Shown piece by piece: positions 47,940-60,200 of a stretch of DNA of 64,000 bases; position 1 is the stretch's first letter; the number at the start of each line of letters is the position of its first letter. The position numbers and the translations under genes were made by a program. The notes below the pieces were generated by a model. It saw nothing but the letters and a program-made list of their open reading frames with translations. It was not told the DNA's origin and made no database searches. The DNA comes from Protula sp. h YS-2021. Lineage: Eukaryota; Annelida; Polychaeta; Sabellida; Serpulidae. Location of the stretch: contig OX457027.1 of the NCBI GenBank assembly GCA_949752745.1, forward strand, positions 75,633,214 through 75,697,213, read 5' to 3'.

Positions 47940-49770
47940 AGATAGTTGAATTGCTTTCGAAAAAAAAGAAAAATGACAAACATGCGTGCATATTTCTACA
48001 TAGAAACAAAACTACAGTATACTTCCTCACGGATACAAGACTACAGAACACTGATTATAGAAAATTTCTTACGTAGATTTTTTTTCAAGTCGACAGAATT
48101 ACAAAATTTGCTGATGCCTTATTTAGTGGAGTTGGAATTTAGCATTTTGTTGTCACCAGTTTTCATCTACTCTAGCCAATTCTATCTCCTCTCCCTCATA
48201 GAGAAGTTAACTGAGGAAGAGTTGACTCGGAGCTACGATGGTATTCTTTGAGTACCACACAGCAGCTCCAGGAAGCGGTCCGCTGCTGAGATTCGGCGTA
48301 CCTGGGTAAAGAAATATACCAAGTAAATATAACGAAGGGCTGACTTGGAGCTACCAAGTAGATATAATGAAGAGCTGACTTGGAGCTATACAGTAATAGT
48401 TTTTATATTGAGCGTAAAACGGGTAATTTATAAAGCGACTAATATCAACACTGTCAATGTCTTGGCATTCTCACAGCACATATTGAATTGAAAACAACTT
48501 CTGTCGACATACTTTGACGGGCAAGTGTTGTTTTAAAAATAGGAACTTTTTGCTATGATAAACATGTGCTTTTGTTGACAAATATTTGTTTTCTTACGGG
48601 TTATCACGAAAGAACCAGGATGGCCACCAATGACAGATACCAATTTATGTGACAAACAGCTCAATCATCAACTGTTAAATAGTTTATCCCGAAAATATTA
48701 CTTACCCATTAAATTAATGCAAGGTTCACAGGACAATACCGAGACAGTGTACCCTAGTTATTGTGCGCCCAACAATTTGGTACAAACATATCAGAAGAGA
48801 CAGAAATTGCGGTAGCTAGAGGTTATCATAAATTAGAAGGGCAAAAAAGACATTTAAGCTGATTGAAGAACGATAATCAAATAAAAACAAATCAAGAACG
48901 CTTGAAAAAAAAACTATTGTAAAATTGGAAAAAAAGATAAAATAGCGTGTGATAAGGTAAAACTAGAGAAAGAAGCTCTAAAAATAGGATGATTTAGCAT
49001 AGTATGTGCTTTCTAATATGTTTTTGCATCATACATTTCTAACATTACTTTGTATGTTGCTTTGATTGTCACATAACATGTCGAAATTTACAAAGAAAAT
49101 CTTTTGAAACTAATCGATTCTTTCTTAATTTTTTAAAGAAAAGTTTGTTGTTTTGTCCTTTTGTCTGTTATGAACATTGATCATAAGGCAACTAAACTTT
49201 GCATATTTGCTGTATTTTTTTAAATAATTTTCCTCTCTCCTTTTTCATAGATTTTCATTTTGATAGTTAAAACATAAGGCCAATTCAGGGATTTTTATTA
49301 ACAAATACTGTGTTAGAAAGATAGCAGACACGTTAACAGAGGCAATAGGGGCTCGCAAATGCCAAGAGATAAACTGTAGGTGTCTCCATGATGCGCTTTA
49401 CGTGATACATAGTTTTGCCGAAGGTGGAGAAAGTTTCAATGGTTTCAATGAGAAATTGTTTATCGCTACAGCTTTAATCCTTAACATTATTAAATAATGT
49501 GCAAAAGGTTTAGATACATACATCAACCACAGAGTTTATTGGAATCGTGTGTAGAGATTTGAAAAAAGGTGAAAAAAGTCTAAAAAAACTGATCCTTTTT
49601 GGGGGTGCATACGATAAGTTAAATTTGATGGCCTGAGGTTAGATGAGAGGAGAGCTGTTAATCAATTATCTAAAAATCATGAGTTCCTGTCGTTAGAAAA
49701 ATTTGTGAGCTGTGACTTGAACAAATGACGTTCCTAAGAAAAGACTGGCTGACTATAGATCGAAAGTTTG
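47940..49770. other. AT-rich intergenic, short local duplication
   Basis: At about 48330-48390 a GCTGACTTGGAGCTA-containing segment is duplicated. No coding sequence is recognised; frames of up to 101 codons show no motifs. Confidence 0.4.
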
Positions 49771-49817
49771 TATCATGTATCGTATTTTGAGTTTAAAAGT
49801 TTACCTAAAACTTTACA

Positions 49818-49818
<1 letters not shown>

Positions 49819-49890
<72 letters not shown>
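49819..49890. repeat. (TA)n microsatellite
   Basis: About 36 TA units, just upstream of the LINE relic. Confidence 0.96.
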
Positions 49891-49892
<2 letters not shown>

Positions 49893-50072
49893 TTTTTAAC
49901 AGAAAGATTATTACAATGGATTCATTTTACAAATTTGTGCAAAATTTCTTTTTATTTTTTTTTCTGATAGATACAGGTACACGTTGACTTCTTTTCTAAG
50001 ATATAGCGTTAAGTAGTAATTTGGCTCTGAGTTTGCCTAACAAGACAAATATAATAAGAACATGAAGAATAT

Positions 50073-50940
50073 ATGTTGTTAATAAAAGTTGTTACCATAC
50101 CAGAAGTGTTTTTTATAGCAAAAATGATGAAGTATTTTAATATATATGTAAATGACATCAGTAGAAAATTGAATAATGTAAAAATTGGTTGCTTTTTAGG
50201 AATTCAATTGATAAATCACATGTTTTATGCAGATGATTTAGTAATCCTGGCACCATCTCTTACGGGCTTACAGACGTTAGTGAATGTGTGTTATGACTGT
50301 GGTATTAATTTAGACATATCTTTCAATAAAACAAAAACAAAATGTGTCATATTTAGAAGTAAAAAGAATAAAGGCATCAAATACAAAAACATAATTTTGG
50401 GACATCAAAAAATAATATGTTGTAACATGCAAAAGTACCTTGGACATATTTTTGCGATGACCTTAGTGATGATGAGCGACAAACTAGAGCTATATACTCC
50501 AGGGGTAAGCAATAATCAATAAATTTAATCATTGTTCAGAAGATGTGAAAGTAATCTTTTTCAAAACATATATCAGTAACTTTTATACTTCCCAGTTGTG
50601 GTCGTGTTATAAGAAAGGCACTTTGTATCAGTTCAAAATTGCTTACAATAATATTTTCCTGTTTTTTTTAATCTACATAGAAGATGTAGTATATCATTCG
50701 AAATGGAATTACGTAACATTAGACAATATGATGAAGTTGTGGAAGTTTATATTAAAAGTACTTACAAAAGGTTACATGAATCAGAAAATGCAATTATACG
50801 ATCATTACGCACCAGCGATATCATGAGAAAATCTCATTTAATGCGCAATTGGTATAATGTGTCGTATAAGTTGATGTATAGTAAATATGTTGATATAGTA
50901 TCTTTTATTGAAAGGCATTATAAAAAATCAAAATATTGAC
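50073..50940 (+). pseudogene. Non-LTR retrotransposon RT relic
   Basis: FNIYVNDISRKLNNV followed by HMFYADDLVILAPSLTGLQ is the RT palm with its catalytic YADD box (about 50225). Then NLDISFNKTKTKCVIFR and KYLGHIF give the thumb. After a stop, further pieces read LWSCYKKGTLYQFKIAYNNIFLFFL and RSLRTSDIMRKSHLMRNWY, matching the region after RT in invertebrate LINEs. The 149-, 93- and 78-codon frames are fragments of one broken ORF. There is no endonuclease domain in view. Confidence 0.8.
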
Positions 50941-51109
50941 CCCGAGTCTGATTCAAAGCAATAAAAAAAAAATAAATAAAGTAGGTGGAAACAACGGAAT
51001 TACAAGTAGTTTAGGCAATATGTTTTACATCTTGTTACAAGCTTGATATACAGAAAAACACCGCATCAAGAAAAAATATACGCCAATATATTGTCATAAT
51101 AACGAATCC

Positions 51110-51748
51110 AGGACATTGACCCCCGCACATATCAGCCCCGGATTCTACGCCCCGCCCATATCGCCCGCACTCTTTACCCCCCCTCCCCCAGATGGAAGAG
51201 TGAGCATTTCGCCCCCGAGATTTTAATACGCTATTGCAACAGAAAATTGGTAGTTATATAATTTAATCCTATTGTAGCTGCGTGTCGTATGGGGAGAGGA
51301 TAGTTGTCGGGGGTGCTGTGTTATTACTGGCTTGATACGATTTGGGTTTAGGAGTTATCTTTTGCCTGTTAATGCAATTTAATCGCTTATTAAGATGATT
51401 GTTTCTTTTAAGTCGTATGCATTTCAATTCATTTTAATACTGAAGAAATGTAGGAGATCAGTTTAGTCCCATGTTTCGTACACCAGAATTTACCGGAGAA
51501 AATTTTGAATTCACTGCTGTGAAACGAACCCACATCTTGGCTTCAGTATAAAAGTAAGTCCGATAAGGCCGAAATTCATACAGCATTTCAATATCATTGT
51601 GATATCATAGAATTTATAGAAATACTGACACCGGATTACCTGTTTAGATTTTTAAAAAGGTCGGGGGGGCGAAATGTCCACTTTTTCATCCGTGGAGCGT
51701 AATGGGTGGGGGCGATATGGGCGGGGGCGTAATGGCAGAATTTGTTTA
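51110..51748. mobile_element. ~630-bp inverted-repeat element with CCCATATCGCCC arms
   Basis: The left arm has GCCCCGCCCATATCGCCCGC and CATTTCGCCCCC (51150-51220). The right arm has the complement GGGGGCGAAATGTCC, then GGGCGATATGGGCGGGGGCG (51663-51735). Arms are GC-rich against an AT-rich centre without coding capacity. Target duplication was not resolved. Confidence 0.5.
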
Positions 51749-51749
51749 A

Positions 51750-52748
51750 AGACAAGTTTTGCTGTATTACCACACTGAGTCACATGACTTCGTACAATTC
51801 TTCTCCAAAACTTCGGAAGCAGCTGTATCGATTGTGCAGAAATTAATTATGGCTTTTCACCAGCGTGTAAGCACATTCAAGTAAAATATCAATTTTCTGG
51901 CTTAAAGGACAATAACTTCAAAATTAACACTGGCAAGAAATGTCGAGACTTGAAGCGGAGTTCGGAGATAAATTGAAATTAGTCCCAGGTGACTCCCACC
52001 TCCACAGAGGACCTACGGTAGTCCGGGTAGAAGAGAGGTGATGGACTGGGGTCACTCGGGACTAGCAGTCTTCTAGTATAACGGCAAGAATCAAAGTTCA
52101 TATAATAGAACTTGCCATTGATGTCAATTTTGCTGATCTCGGCGCATGACTGTTGCCTATGACGTTATTTTAGAAAGAGTCCATCACATAAATGACCTAA
52201 TTATAAAATATGGCGTAGAATTTTATGGTCAAATAACAATTTGTTCTGAAAAAAATAGGTGTTTTGTTAAGATTAGGATATAGGATACCCCATTTCGCCA
52301 ACAACAACGATGGATCTGCAATTACAAAACCACTCTTTACTTAAGTGTGGAAGTTTCACCGAGGTCGAAAATAATATATACCTTCTATCATTTCTTTTCT
52401 TTTTACCCGGTCCCCTTGCAGTCGAAATTCAAAATTCTTGCGCATTTTATTTGGAACACCCAGTGTGATTAGGCTTGTACTTCTCAGTGTGTTTTTGAAG
52501 AAAGGGTCCGCTAGTCAAAACCTTTGTGTCCTGGAACGTGCACCGAAAGATTCAGAGCCTCTCGAAAGTTGAGATCAATGATTATATGTATTATAGGAAC
52601 TGTGACTCTTTATGTCCTAGGAAGACAGAAAGATTCCTCTGGGACTAAATTGGCAGTTGTTTTGGAAAGTCAAGATGAGTAATTTTTGCTCCATATGTAC
52701 GTATTGAGTTATAGGATTGTCCTGCAGATTTTGCCTGCTGCAAAATCT

Positions 52749-52779
<31 letters not shown>

Positions 52780-53850
52780 TTTTTTTTCTTTTTTTTGTTT
52801 ACAAACAAAGCAAGAGTTTACTAATATTATCAATCCCTAGGTTGCTGTGTAAAGGATTTGAAGTCTTATATGAAAAGGTGAGCGCTGAAGGGGCGATCGC
52901 CAAAAAAAGATAAACTCCGAAAGACAATTTTGTACTTTGTAACCCAGTCGACTATCCTGGTATTCTTTTCTCTACGGTTCTAACTAGAATTACGAAAACA
53001 CGTGCTTTTGGGTGTTCTTTTGCTTACGAAAACTGTAAACAAACGTGCTTCCGGTATTCTTTGTTTACATTTATTTAACGAAAGGGAAGGGTTTGGTAAC
53101 TTACGGCCTTGACCTTGGATAAGGTTATTCAACATCAGAGGTAAGGATCAACCGGACAAATTTAATTAAAGCACGCATATTTATTTAATATATTGTCTAT
53201 ATTTCTTTTATAACAAGACTCAATGTTTGTTGCGAAATATTTGAGTTATCTACTGAATGCATTTTAAGACTGGGAAAAGATGATTCACACTGACATCATC
53301 AGGGATTATTTATTTGAGGGACCATTTTTTGTTTCAAATATAAAGGTTGTGAATATACAACTACTGAGTAATTATTCTTTTCAGTTGACGAAACCCGGAA
53401 ACAAATAGCCTGTGTTCCGAATGTTTTATTTACCACTTTCGTAAGCTTTCGTAAGACCAAAAGAACACGTCCAGTATAGTTGGTGGACAGTACTCATCAC
53501 TTGTGGGTATCCGTCGTTCGTTGTGTGTGTGTGTAAATAATTTTTGAAAATGCTTCTCTTCCTACATATCTGGTTCAGTTGTTTGAAAATTTGTCAGGAA
53601 TCTTCCCTAGGTAATCCTCCAAAGAGCTTTTAGTTTTTACTTGACGATTTGGCCAAAATTTCTCACGACTTATAGAAAGAAACCCAGTGCAAGGGTGTCA
53701 CGAATGTTACAAAGTGAAACACATTTAATAGAGAGTACCAATCTCTAAGACGCCCACTCACGTCATTTCATAGCTGAGTCTTTGAGGCTGCTGTTTAATA
53801 TTTTTCTTTAACATTTGTATGGCGCACTTTACTAATATCGGTGTTGCCAC
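51750..53850. other. Intergenic with (TG)n, nothing else recognised
   Basis: A (TG)n-T run lies at 52753-52795. I see no gene, RNA or transposon end that I can support. Confidence 0.45.
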
Positions 53851-53854
53851 ATTA

Positions 53855-54115
53855 TCCTTTTTTTAAAGGATTATCGTTATTTTTTTTTAATTATTTTTTT
53901 TTATTTATTTATTTATTTTTTTTTTTTGAAAAAGCCAGATTTTATCCTTTTTTATCCTTAAATACTTTTTTTATACTTTTTAAAAATTTTCATCATTTTT
54001 TAATGTTTTTTGTTCGCTTTTCATCCTTTTTTTTTTATTTCATACTTTTTACATATTATTTTCGATCAAAATACCTTTTTCCTAGTTAGTTATATGTTTT
54101 TTTCTGCTAGAATTT
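53855..54115. repeat. T-rich low-complexity tract
   Basis: Long T runs with TTTATCC and TTTATTTA interruptions. The Phe-rich open frame is an artefact. Confidence 0.8.
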
Positions 54116-54721
54116 TTTCTCACCCTAGTCATTACCCTTAATAAGGCCACAATATTAACCGCTGTAACACTGTCTGTATGTGTAATTTCCAACTTTTTCC
54201 AGCGTCTATTGCTAAAAGCAATACATCTATAGAAAAAAGGTATTTTTCACGGAATTGAAACATATATTTCGTAAACGTAATCCATATTCTATCACACTGT
54301 AAAATATCCATTATTCTAAATGATGTTAAGTAGTTCTTATTTCTTTAATGATTTTGAATAACTTTAATATATAATTTTGAATTGCATGTCCGTAGGACCA
54401 TTGACAAAGAACGTACGCACATTTTTTTTTAAATTTCAGGTACCCTATTTGTTTCACCAAATTGTGACATCATCATGAATTTGACTTTAAAGTTCGCATC
54501 CGAGTACTACCACCACTCCCCCCTCCCCCCCCCCCCCCCCACTTGCCCGGTGCATATGTAATTTATGGATGGCCCTTTATGTTGCATGTTTTGATTACTG
54601 TTAGGATGTATTGTGACATTGTTATTGTTTACTTTGTTGTACGTGATTGACGGTCGCTCATCTGGAGCGACAGTTCGCATAACGTGATTGACAGCTTCGT
54701 AACGACACGACGTACCGGCAG

Positions 54722-54728
54722 TATATAA
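54722..54728 (+). promoter_or_regulatory. TATA box of the LTR promoter
   Basis: TATATAA about 130 nt upstream of the LTR AATAAA. Transcription would begin near 54750 in the GAGCTTTGCAGTCCGAGC region. Confidence 0.6.
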
Positions 54729-54853
54729 GCGCGACGCAACGCAACTCGGGGAGCTTTGCAGTCCGAGCTCCGTAACGTACACTTCGTTTACGTTCCGCGT
54801 AACGCTTAGTCACAACCTTTTTATTATATTGTTCAATTTAATGTGTTTGGCTT

Positions 54854-54859
54854 AATAAA
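54854..54859 (+). terminator. LTR polyadenylation signal AATAAA
   Basis: A canonical hexamer in R/U5. It would act in the 3' LTR to end element transcripts. Confidence 0.6.
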
Positions 54860-54943
54860 TTTTATCATCTCTTATTTGAATAGTATTATTCTCCGCTACC
54901 TCGTAGCAACTTGTTTTCGTATAAAGACCAACAGGTCACAACT

Positions 54944-54953
54944 TGGTGGCAGC
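54944..54953 (+). promoter_or_regulatory. Primer-binding site, tRNA-Leu(AAG/UAG) type
   Basis: TGGTGGCAGC, three bases after the LTR end, is complementary to the GCTGCCACCA 3' terminus of metazoan tRNA-Leu of this class. The match is 10 nt. Confidence 0.7.
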
Positions 54954-55920
54954 TTACGGTCAATTTTCGGTCGTTTCTTTGATTTTTATGTGAAAAGGAA
55001 GGAGTAGGATATCTGGAATATTAGTTCCTTATTATGCAATATCCTCATGAGGATTGCATTTAATAAGTGGAACGTATTCAACAGACAATCGCTCTCTTTT
55101 TCTCAGAAAACTGTCAAAGATTTTTACCTCGTAAATTTTCTTAGTTCGCCGAAACTAATTTTTCTTCTATTTCGCTGTTGATAAGAAAACAGTAAAATCT
55201 TTTGAGTATTTGTATTTTCTACTCAAATTTTACCGTTTACGTGCTATAATTTAAAGTAAAAGTGACATTGTTTACATTAGAACATTTGCCGCAAATTCTA
55301 TCGTTTCGAATGCGGTGTTGTGTAATTTTTGCTGTACCACAAAAAAAAAAAAGGTCGTACTTCGTATTTTACTTTAAATAATTTTTTTTTTTTTTTTTTT
55401 TGAAAATCCGAATTACATGGCGAATTATTGACGTGTAAATGCCTGTTAGGACTGGCTCCGATAAAATTTCAAGGAAATAAGTTCATATTATTTCCATTTT
55501 GAAATCGTCAAATAATTTTATTTAAAATTTACCCATTTCAGCTCGCAGTCATATATTATCCGATTGTGGAGTATATTGATAGTGGAAAGAACAGTACAAC
55601 ATTATAACAAAATTTTGCGATATTAGCTCTTTATTTTACAATATTCATTAGTGAGTTGTGAAATATTTAGAGCGTATCAGTAAATACTTTTAAATGATAT
55701 TTTAGTTATTCTATAATACTCGTCACGGAGTTATAGAGTAACAGGAAAATATTCTCAAGGAATTTCTTTGCTTTATAATACTCGTAACTGAGTTATAAAG
55801 TAATAAGAAATATTTCGAAAAATCTTGCGATATTAACTCTGAATTCTGTAATATTCATTAGTGAAGTATAGAATTATAAGAGCGTATCAGGCAATCCTTG
55901 GATCTACAGAAAGTACCAAG
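54954..55920 (+). ncRNA. Long 5' leader with an array of related hairpins
   Basis: Five imperfect hairpins of about 38-50 nt were found by eye: 55024-55073 (GTTCC...GGAAC, loop arm ATCCTCATGAGGAT), 55626-55673 (GCTCT...AGAGC), 55705-55742 (GTTATTCTATAA...TTATAGAGTAAC), 55762-55811 (ATTTCTT...AAGAAAT) and 55837-55882 (CTCT...AGAG). Tips share a CTC/CATTA-GTGAG-like core, and units 2 and 5 both end GAGCGTATCAG. A role in packaging, dimerisation or translation of the long leader is inferred. Confidence 0.6.
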
Positions 55921-57231
55921 ATGAGTGAACAGCAGGGAGCAGAGGCACAAGGAGCTGGTGACAATGCAGTTCCTGACAAGATTAATACACACGAATTGAG
56001 AGGAGGGAAAACTTATCCCAGTAACCCTATTCGTCGACAGATTGAAGGAGAATTAAACTCGGAAAATGACAATGATTCAGAAAATGACATTACTCGACCA
56101 AAGGTTCGTGCAAGGAACCGAGAACGGCAAAGTCGTAGTAACGATATACCATTGATCGATCTTCATAATTCGCAGGATAATACGCCAGTTATGAGACCCG
56201 ACACTTATATTAACCAAAACAACCATGTCAGAGACCAGTATTACTCAGACAACGGAAGACAGGATACATTTTCGCCAGGTTGCACTCCAAGAAATATATT
56301 TAGAAGGGGTAGAGGAAACAGAAGGGGAAGAGGCAACTATAATTCCAGTGAAAGAGGGGAGAAAATGAAAACAAAACTTCGCTTACCACAGTTCTCTGGA
56401 AAGGAAGATGAATGGAGGTCATTCAAAAATCAGTTTGAGCTTATGTCTCATAGTTTAAAATGGGATGACCAGGAGAAACTGCTAGAATTAAGTACTGCAC
56501 TGGACCCAAAATCAAGAAATTTCATCACAGATTCCTTTCCTAGCCTGTTGGAAGCTTCGTGGAGAGAGGTTATTTCATTATTAGATGACCGTTTCAGTTC
56601 AAGAGACACAGATCACTACAGAGCTTTATTGTTTTCTCAGAAATACAGCTCATTCGAAGATATAGTTGAGCATACTGATAAGCTCAGGAATTTAGCTAGA
56701 CGAGCATTTCCACAAGAAAGACCTAAATTTATTGACGAAATTGTGGCGACAGCTCTGTATGGAAGCATTAAAGATCGAGAATTATCAAAGTTCTTGACTA
56801 GCCAGAGAAGAAGTTTGGTTAGTGTAGAGGACATTATAAAGGCTATTCAATCTTACCAAACTATTGACGATACCCATGGAAGAGACAGAAAGTTTGGAGG
56901 CTATAAGAGCTTCAGGAATGATGTAAAGAAGGATTTTGTAAAATACATCAGTGTATATAGTGATGAAGAAAATGAGGATTGCGATGAGGAGGAATATGAG
57001 GAACATTTGGATGAAATCTGTCAACATTTGAAAGAAATGGCAAAACCAAAGGAGGGAAGAAAAGATGAGAGTTCTAGAAAGAACAGAGATTACAGCTCTC
57101 TAGTCTGCAATCATTGTGGAGGAAAGGGACATTTTCAAAGGGAGTGCCCTTCCAAAAATAGGATTTCATGTTTAAACGCGATGACTTCCGCTTCGAAGCC
57201 CGAAAGCGGGAGAGATCAGAAGAGCCAGTAG
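55921..57231 (+). CDS. gag: Gag protein of the Ty3-type element
   Basis: 436 codons. ATG 55921 (MSEQQGAEAQ) is chosen because the frame upstream has no ATG before the last leader hairpin. Gag forms the particle shell and binds the RNA. Visible parts: a polar, Arg/Gly-rich N-terminus (RRGRGNRRGRGNY), the capsid core LRLPQFSGKEDEWRSFKNQFELM...LDDRFSSRDTDHYRALLF, an acidic stretch (SDEENEDCDEEEYEE) and one zinc knuckle CNHCGGKGHFQREC (about 396-409, C-x2-C-x4-H-x4-C). It overlaps pol by 64 nt and carries the slippery heptamer 18 codons before its stop. Confidence 0.9.
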   Translation: MSEQQGAEAQGAGDNAVPDKINTHELRGGKTYPSNPIRRQIEGELNSENDNDSENDITRPKVRARNRERQSRSNDIPLIDLHNSQDNTPVMRPDTYINQNNHVRDQYYSDNGRQDTFSPGCTPRNIFRRGRGNRRGRGNYNSSERGEKMKTKLRLPQFSGKEDEWRSFKNQFELMSHSLKWDDQEKLLELSTALDPKSRNFITDSFPSLLEASWREVISLLDDRFSSRDTDHYRALLFSQKYSSFEDIVEHTDKLRNLARRAFPQERPKFIDEIVATALYGSIKDRELSKFLTSQRRSLVSVEDIIKAIQSYQTIDDTHGRDRKFGGYKSFRNDVKKDFVKYISVYSDEENEDCDEEEYEEHLDEICQHLKEMAKPKEGRKDESSRKNRDYSSLVCNHCGGKGHFQRECPSKNRISCLNAMTSASKPESGRDQKSQ

Positions 57232-60200
57232 ACTCAACAAAAGGGCCGTGTAAGGATTCAATGGAGGAAGAAAACAAGAAGAAAGATGATATACAAACTG
57301 TCTACCAGATAAACTGTGAAAATGTTTCAAAATTTAATTTTGATCAAGATTTAATCCAGGAAACTACTGAAGAACCCTCCATTAAATTACTTACTCATCC
57401 AGATGTTCTGAAGAAATGTAGGGCAGAGTTAACATCTTTGGGCAAAAGAACAAGAGGAATATATTTATTTGGAAGTTTTCAGTCACAGCCTATTCCAATG
57501 TTACTAGACACTGGAGCATCAGTCAATATATTAGCGAAATCTTTGTTTGACAGTTCAGAAATGGAAAAGAAGTTTACTCTGAAAGATATCAATTGTCGTG
57601 TATTAAATGCCTCTGGAAAAGAGATGAAAACTTTTGGAAATTTAGAGATTCCTTGTACACTTGGAAATTCAAAGAGAGTTGTTAGTTTTCTTGTAGCAGA
57701 GATACCTACAGACTGCGTAATTTTAAGTTTCAAATGGTTGCAAGACATGAATGGTAAACTGAACACTTGTGAGAATTCGGTTTATTTAGATGACGTCAAA
57801 GTTCCATGCTGTGTTATAGATGGAATACCAGCAGTGAAAAGAGTATCTATAAGTAGAAAATATGAGATTGAACCTATGCAGGAGTACATCATTTTCGGGA
57901 AGGTGAAACATGCTAGCAGCTCAACCGACTCAAAGTCTACAATTCCTATGATGTTAGAACCATATGCACCTTTTGTAGAGAAATATAATGTTATTCCATG
58001 TGCGTCCATGGTTATGAATGGAGAGAAGTTAGTACCCATTAGAGTTTTAAATTGCAGTTCAAATACTGTGACAGTTCACCCTAACACTATTTGCGGTTAT
58101 CTTAAGCCAGCAGAAGTTATATCTGTGATACACTCTGTTGAAACGGAAGTTACCAATTCTACTACCGAAGAAGTTGACGCAGAGAAAAGATGTAAATCTA
58201 CAGAAGATACCAATCCTACCACAGAATTTGAATTAACAGATCTGCCTGAACATCTAAGAAAAATGTTTAACGAAGCCTGCGTTCATCTAAACATGAAGCA
58301 GAGAGAGGAATTGAAATCTTTACTATTAAAATACGTGGATGCATTTTCACGTAACGACATGGATATTGGTTTTACCAGTCTGGCTCAACATAAAATCAAC
58401 ATAAAAGAAGGAGTTCAGCCAATTAAGCAAAAACTAAGACCGTTTCCGTTGAAGCAACAGGAGGAAATAGATCGACAAGTGGAAGAATATTTGAATAAAG
58501 GTTTTATTCAACATTCAAATTCACCGTGGGCAAGCAACGTCTTACTTATAAAGAAGAAGGATAACACATACAGGATGTGTATCGATTACAGGAAACTTAA
58601 CGCAGTGACAATTCAGGACGCTCATCCTATTCCACCAATACGACAAACTATAGACGCTTTATCACAGGCGAGATATTTTTGCGCTCTTGATTTAAGTGCG
58701 GGTTATATGAACATCCCAGTTCATCCGGATTCTAGGCCAAAGACTGCTTTTATAACACGTTCCGGCTTATATGAATGGACTAGACTCAGTTTCGGTTTAG
58801 TTACAGCACCGTCTACTTTTCAACGTTTGATGGAATACGTCCTTCACCACTGCCACTGGAGCATAGCAATGGTATATTTGGATGACATCTTGGTTTATGG
58901 AAAAACCATCAGCGAAACAATGAAAAATTTAGAAGAAGTACTTAAAAGATTACAAGCAGCTGGGCTAAAACTCAAACCAAAAAAATGTCATTTATTCAAA
59001 ACAGAAGTGTTGTATTTGGGATATATTATTGGTAGAGGTGAAGTCAAAACAAATCCAGATAAGATACGGGACATAGAAGAATTTGAAACGCCAAAATCAG
59101 ATAAGGAAGTGAGGCAATTTCTGGGACTCACAAATTATTATAGAAAATTTATCAGAAATTATGCTAGAATTGCAGCGCCATTGAATAAGTTGCTAAACAA
59201 GGATGTTAAATTCTGTTGGAATAAAGAACAACAAGACGCTTTCACGGAACTGAAGATGAAACTTATGACAGCGCCTATTCTGTCTATGCCTATGGAAAAG
59301 GGTCAATATATCTTGACAACAGATAGCTCTAATTTTGCTATCGGGGCAGTGCTAAGTCAAATACAGAACGATGAAGAGAAAGTTATAGCTTATTCCTCAA
59401 AATCATTAAGCAAAACGGAGAAAAATTACTGCATCACCAGAAAAGAGCTGTTAAGTATAGTGTACCATGTGAATCATTTTCGAATGTATTTAATGGACAC
59501 AAAGTTTGTGGTGAAAACAGATCATAAGAGTTTAAAGTGGCTGTTAAATTTTAAAGAAGTTAATCCTCAGTTGACGAGATGGTTTGAATTACTCTCACAA
59601 TTTGATTTCGACATTGAATATACGCCAGGTTGTAAAATCGGCAATGCCGATAGTCTTAGTAGATGTCGATTAAGGAATTGCTTCTGCAAATATGATTGTA
59701 GTGACCCCACAACAGAGGAGTTTGACAATTCGCCGTGTCCACTTAGGGAAGAAACGCAAGTCGTACGTTGCATACAGCAGGATATTTCTTTGCCGTGGAC
59801 GTTAAAAGAACTAAAAGAAGCCCAAGAAAAGGAGTTCAAAGTGGTTTTAGACGCACTAAAAGCACAACAAAAACCTGAATATGAAGAGATTGCACATTAT
59901 GACGAGTTAGTGAAGACTCTTTTCGCTAAATGGCAAACATTAGTATTGCATGAGGGAACCTTATATAGAAAGTTTTTCTCTCTAAAAAACGACATTCGTT
60001 ATCAGATAGTCGTACCAAAGCAATATCGCAAGAAAATTATGGCATATTATCACGATACCAAGACAGGAGGCCATTTAGGTGTTGAAAAGGTGCATAAGAA
60101 AATCAAATTCAGTTACTACTGGCCGCAAATGCTTGAAGACATTACATTTTGGATCAAGTCCTGTACACAGTGCCAGAAGAAAAAGAACCCGAAGAAATCG

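Larger units (their letters stand above)
54598..54940 (+). repeat. 5' LTR (left boundary provisional)
   Basis: It ends AGGTCACA just before the primer site. It contains a TATA box (TATATAA, 54722-54728), a GC-rich likely start region and AATAAA at 54854-54859, the U3-R-U5 order expected of an LTR. The left edge is set at TGTTAGGATG only because LTRs begin TG. A C-homopolymer run lies further left (54518-54540). Confidence 0.6.

Noticed and set aside
47946..48251. 101-codon ORF as a gene
   Set aside because: No motif, no splice context, and AT-rich composition like its surroundings.
55861..55920. Gag start at 55861
   Set aside because: No ATG there, and it overlaps the last leader hairpin; ATG 55921 is the first usable start.
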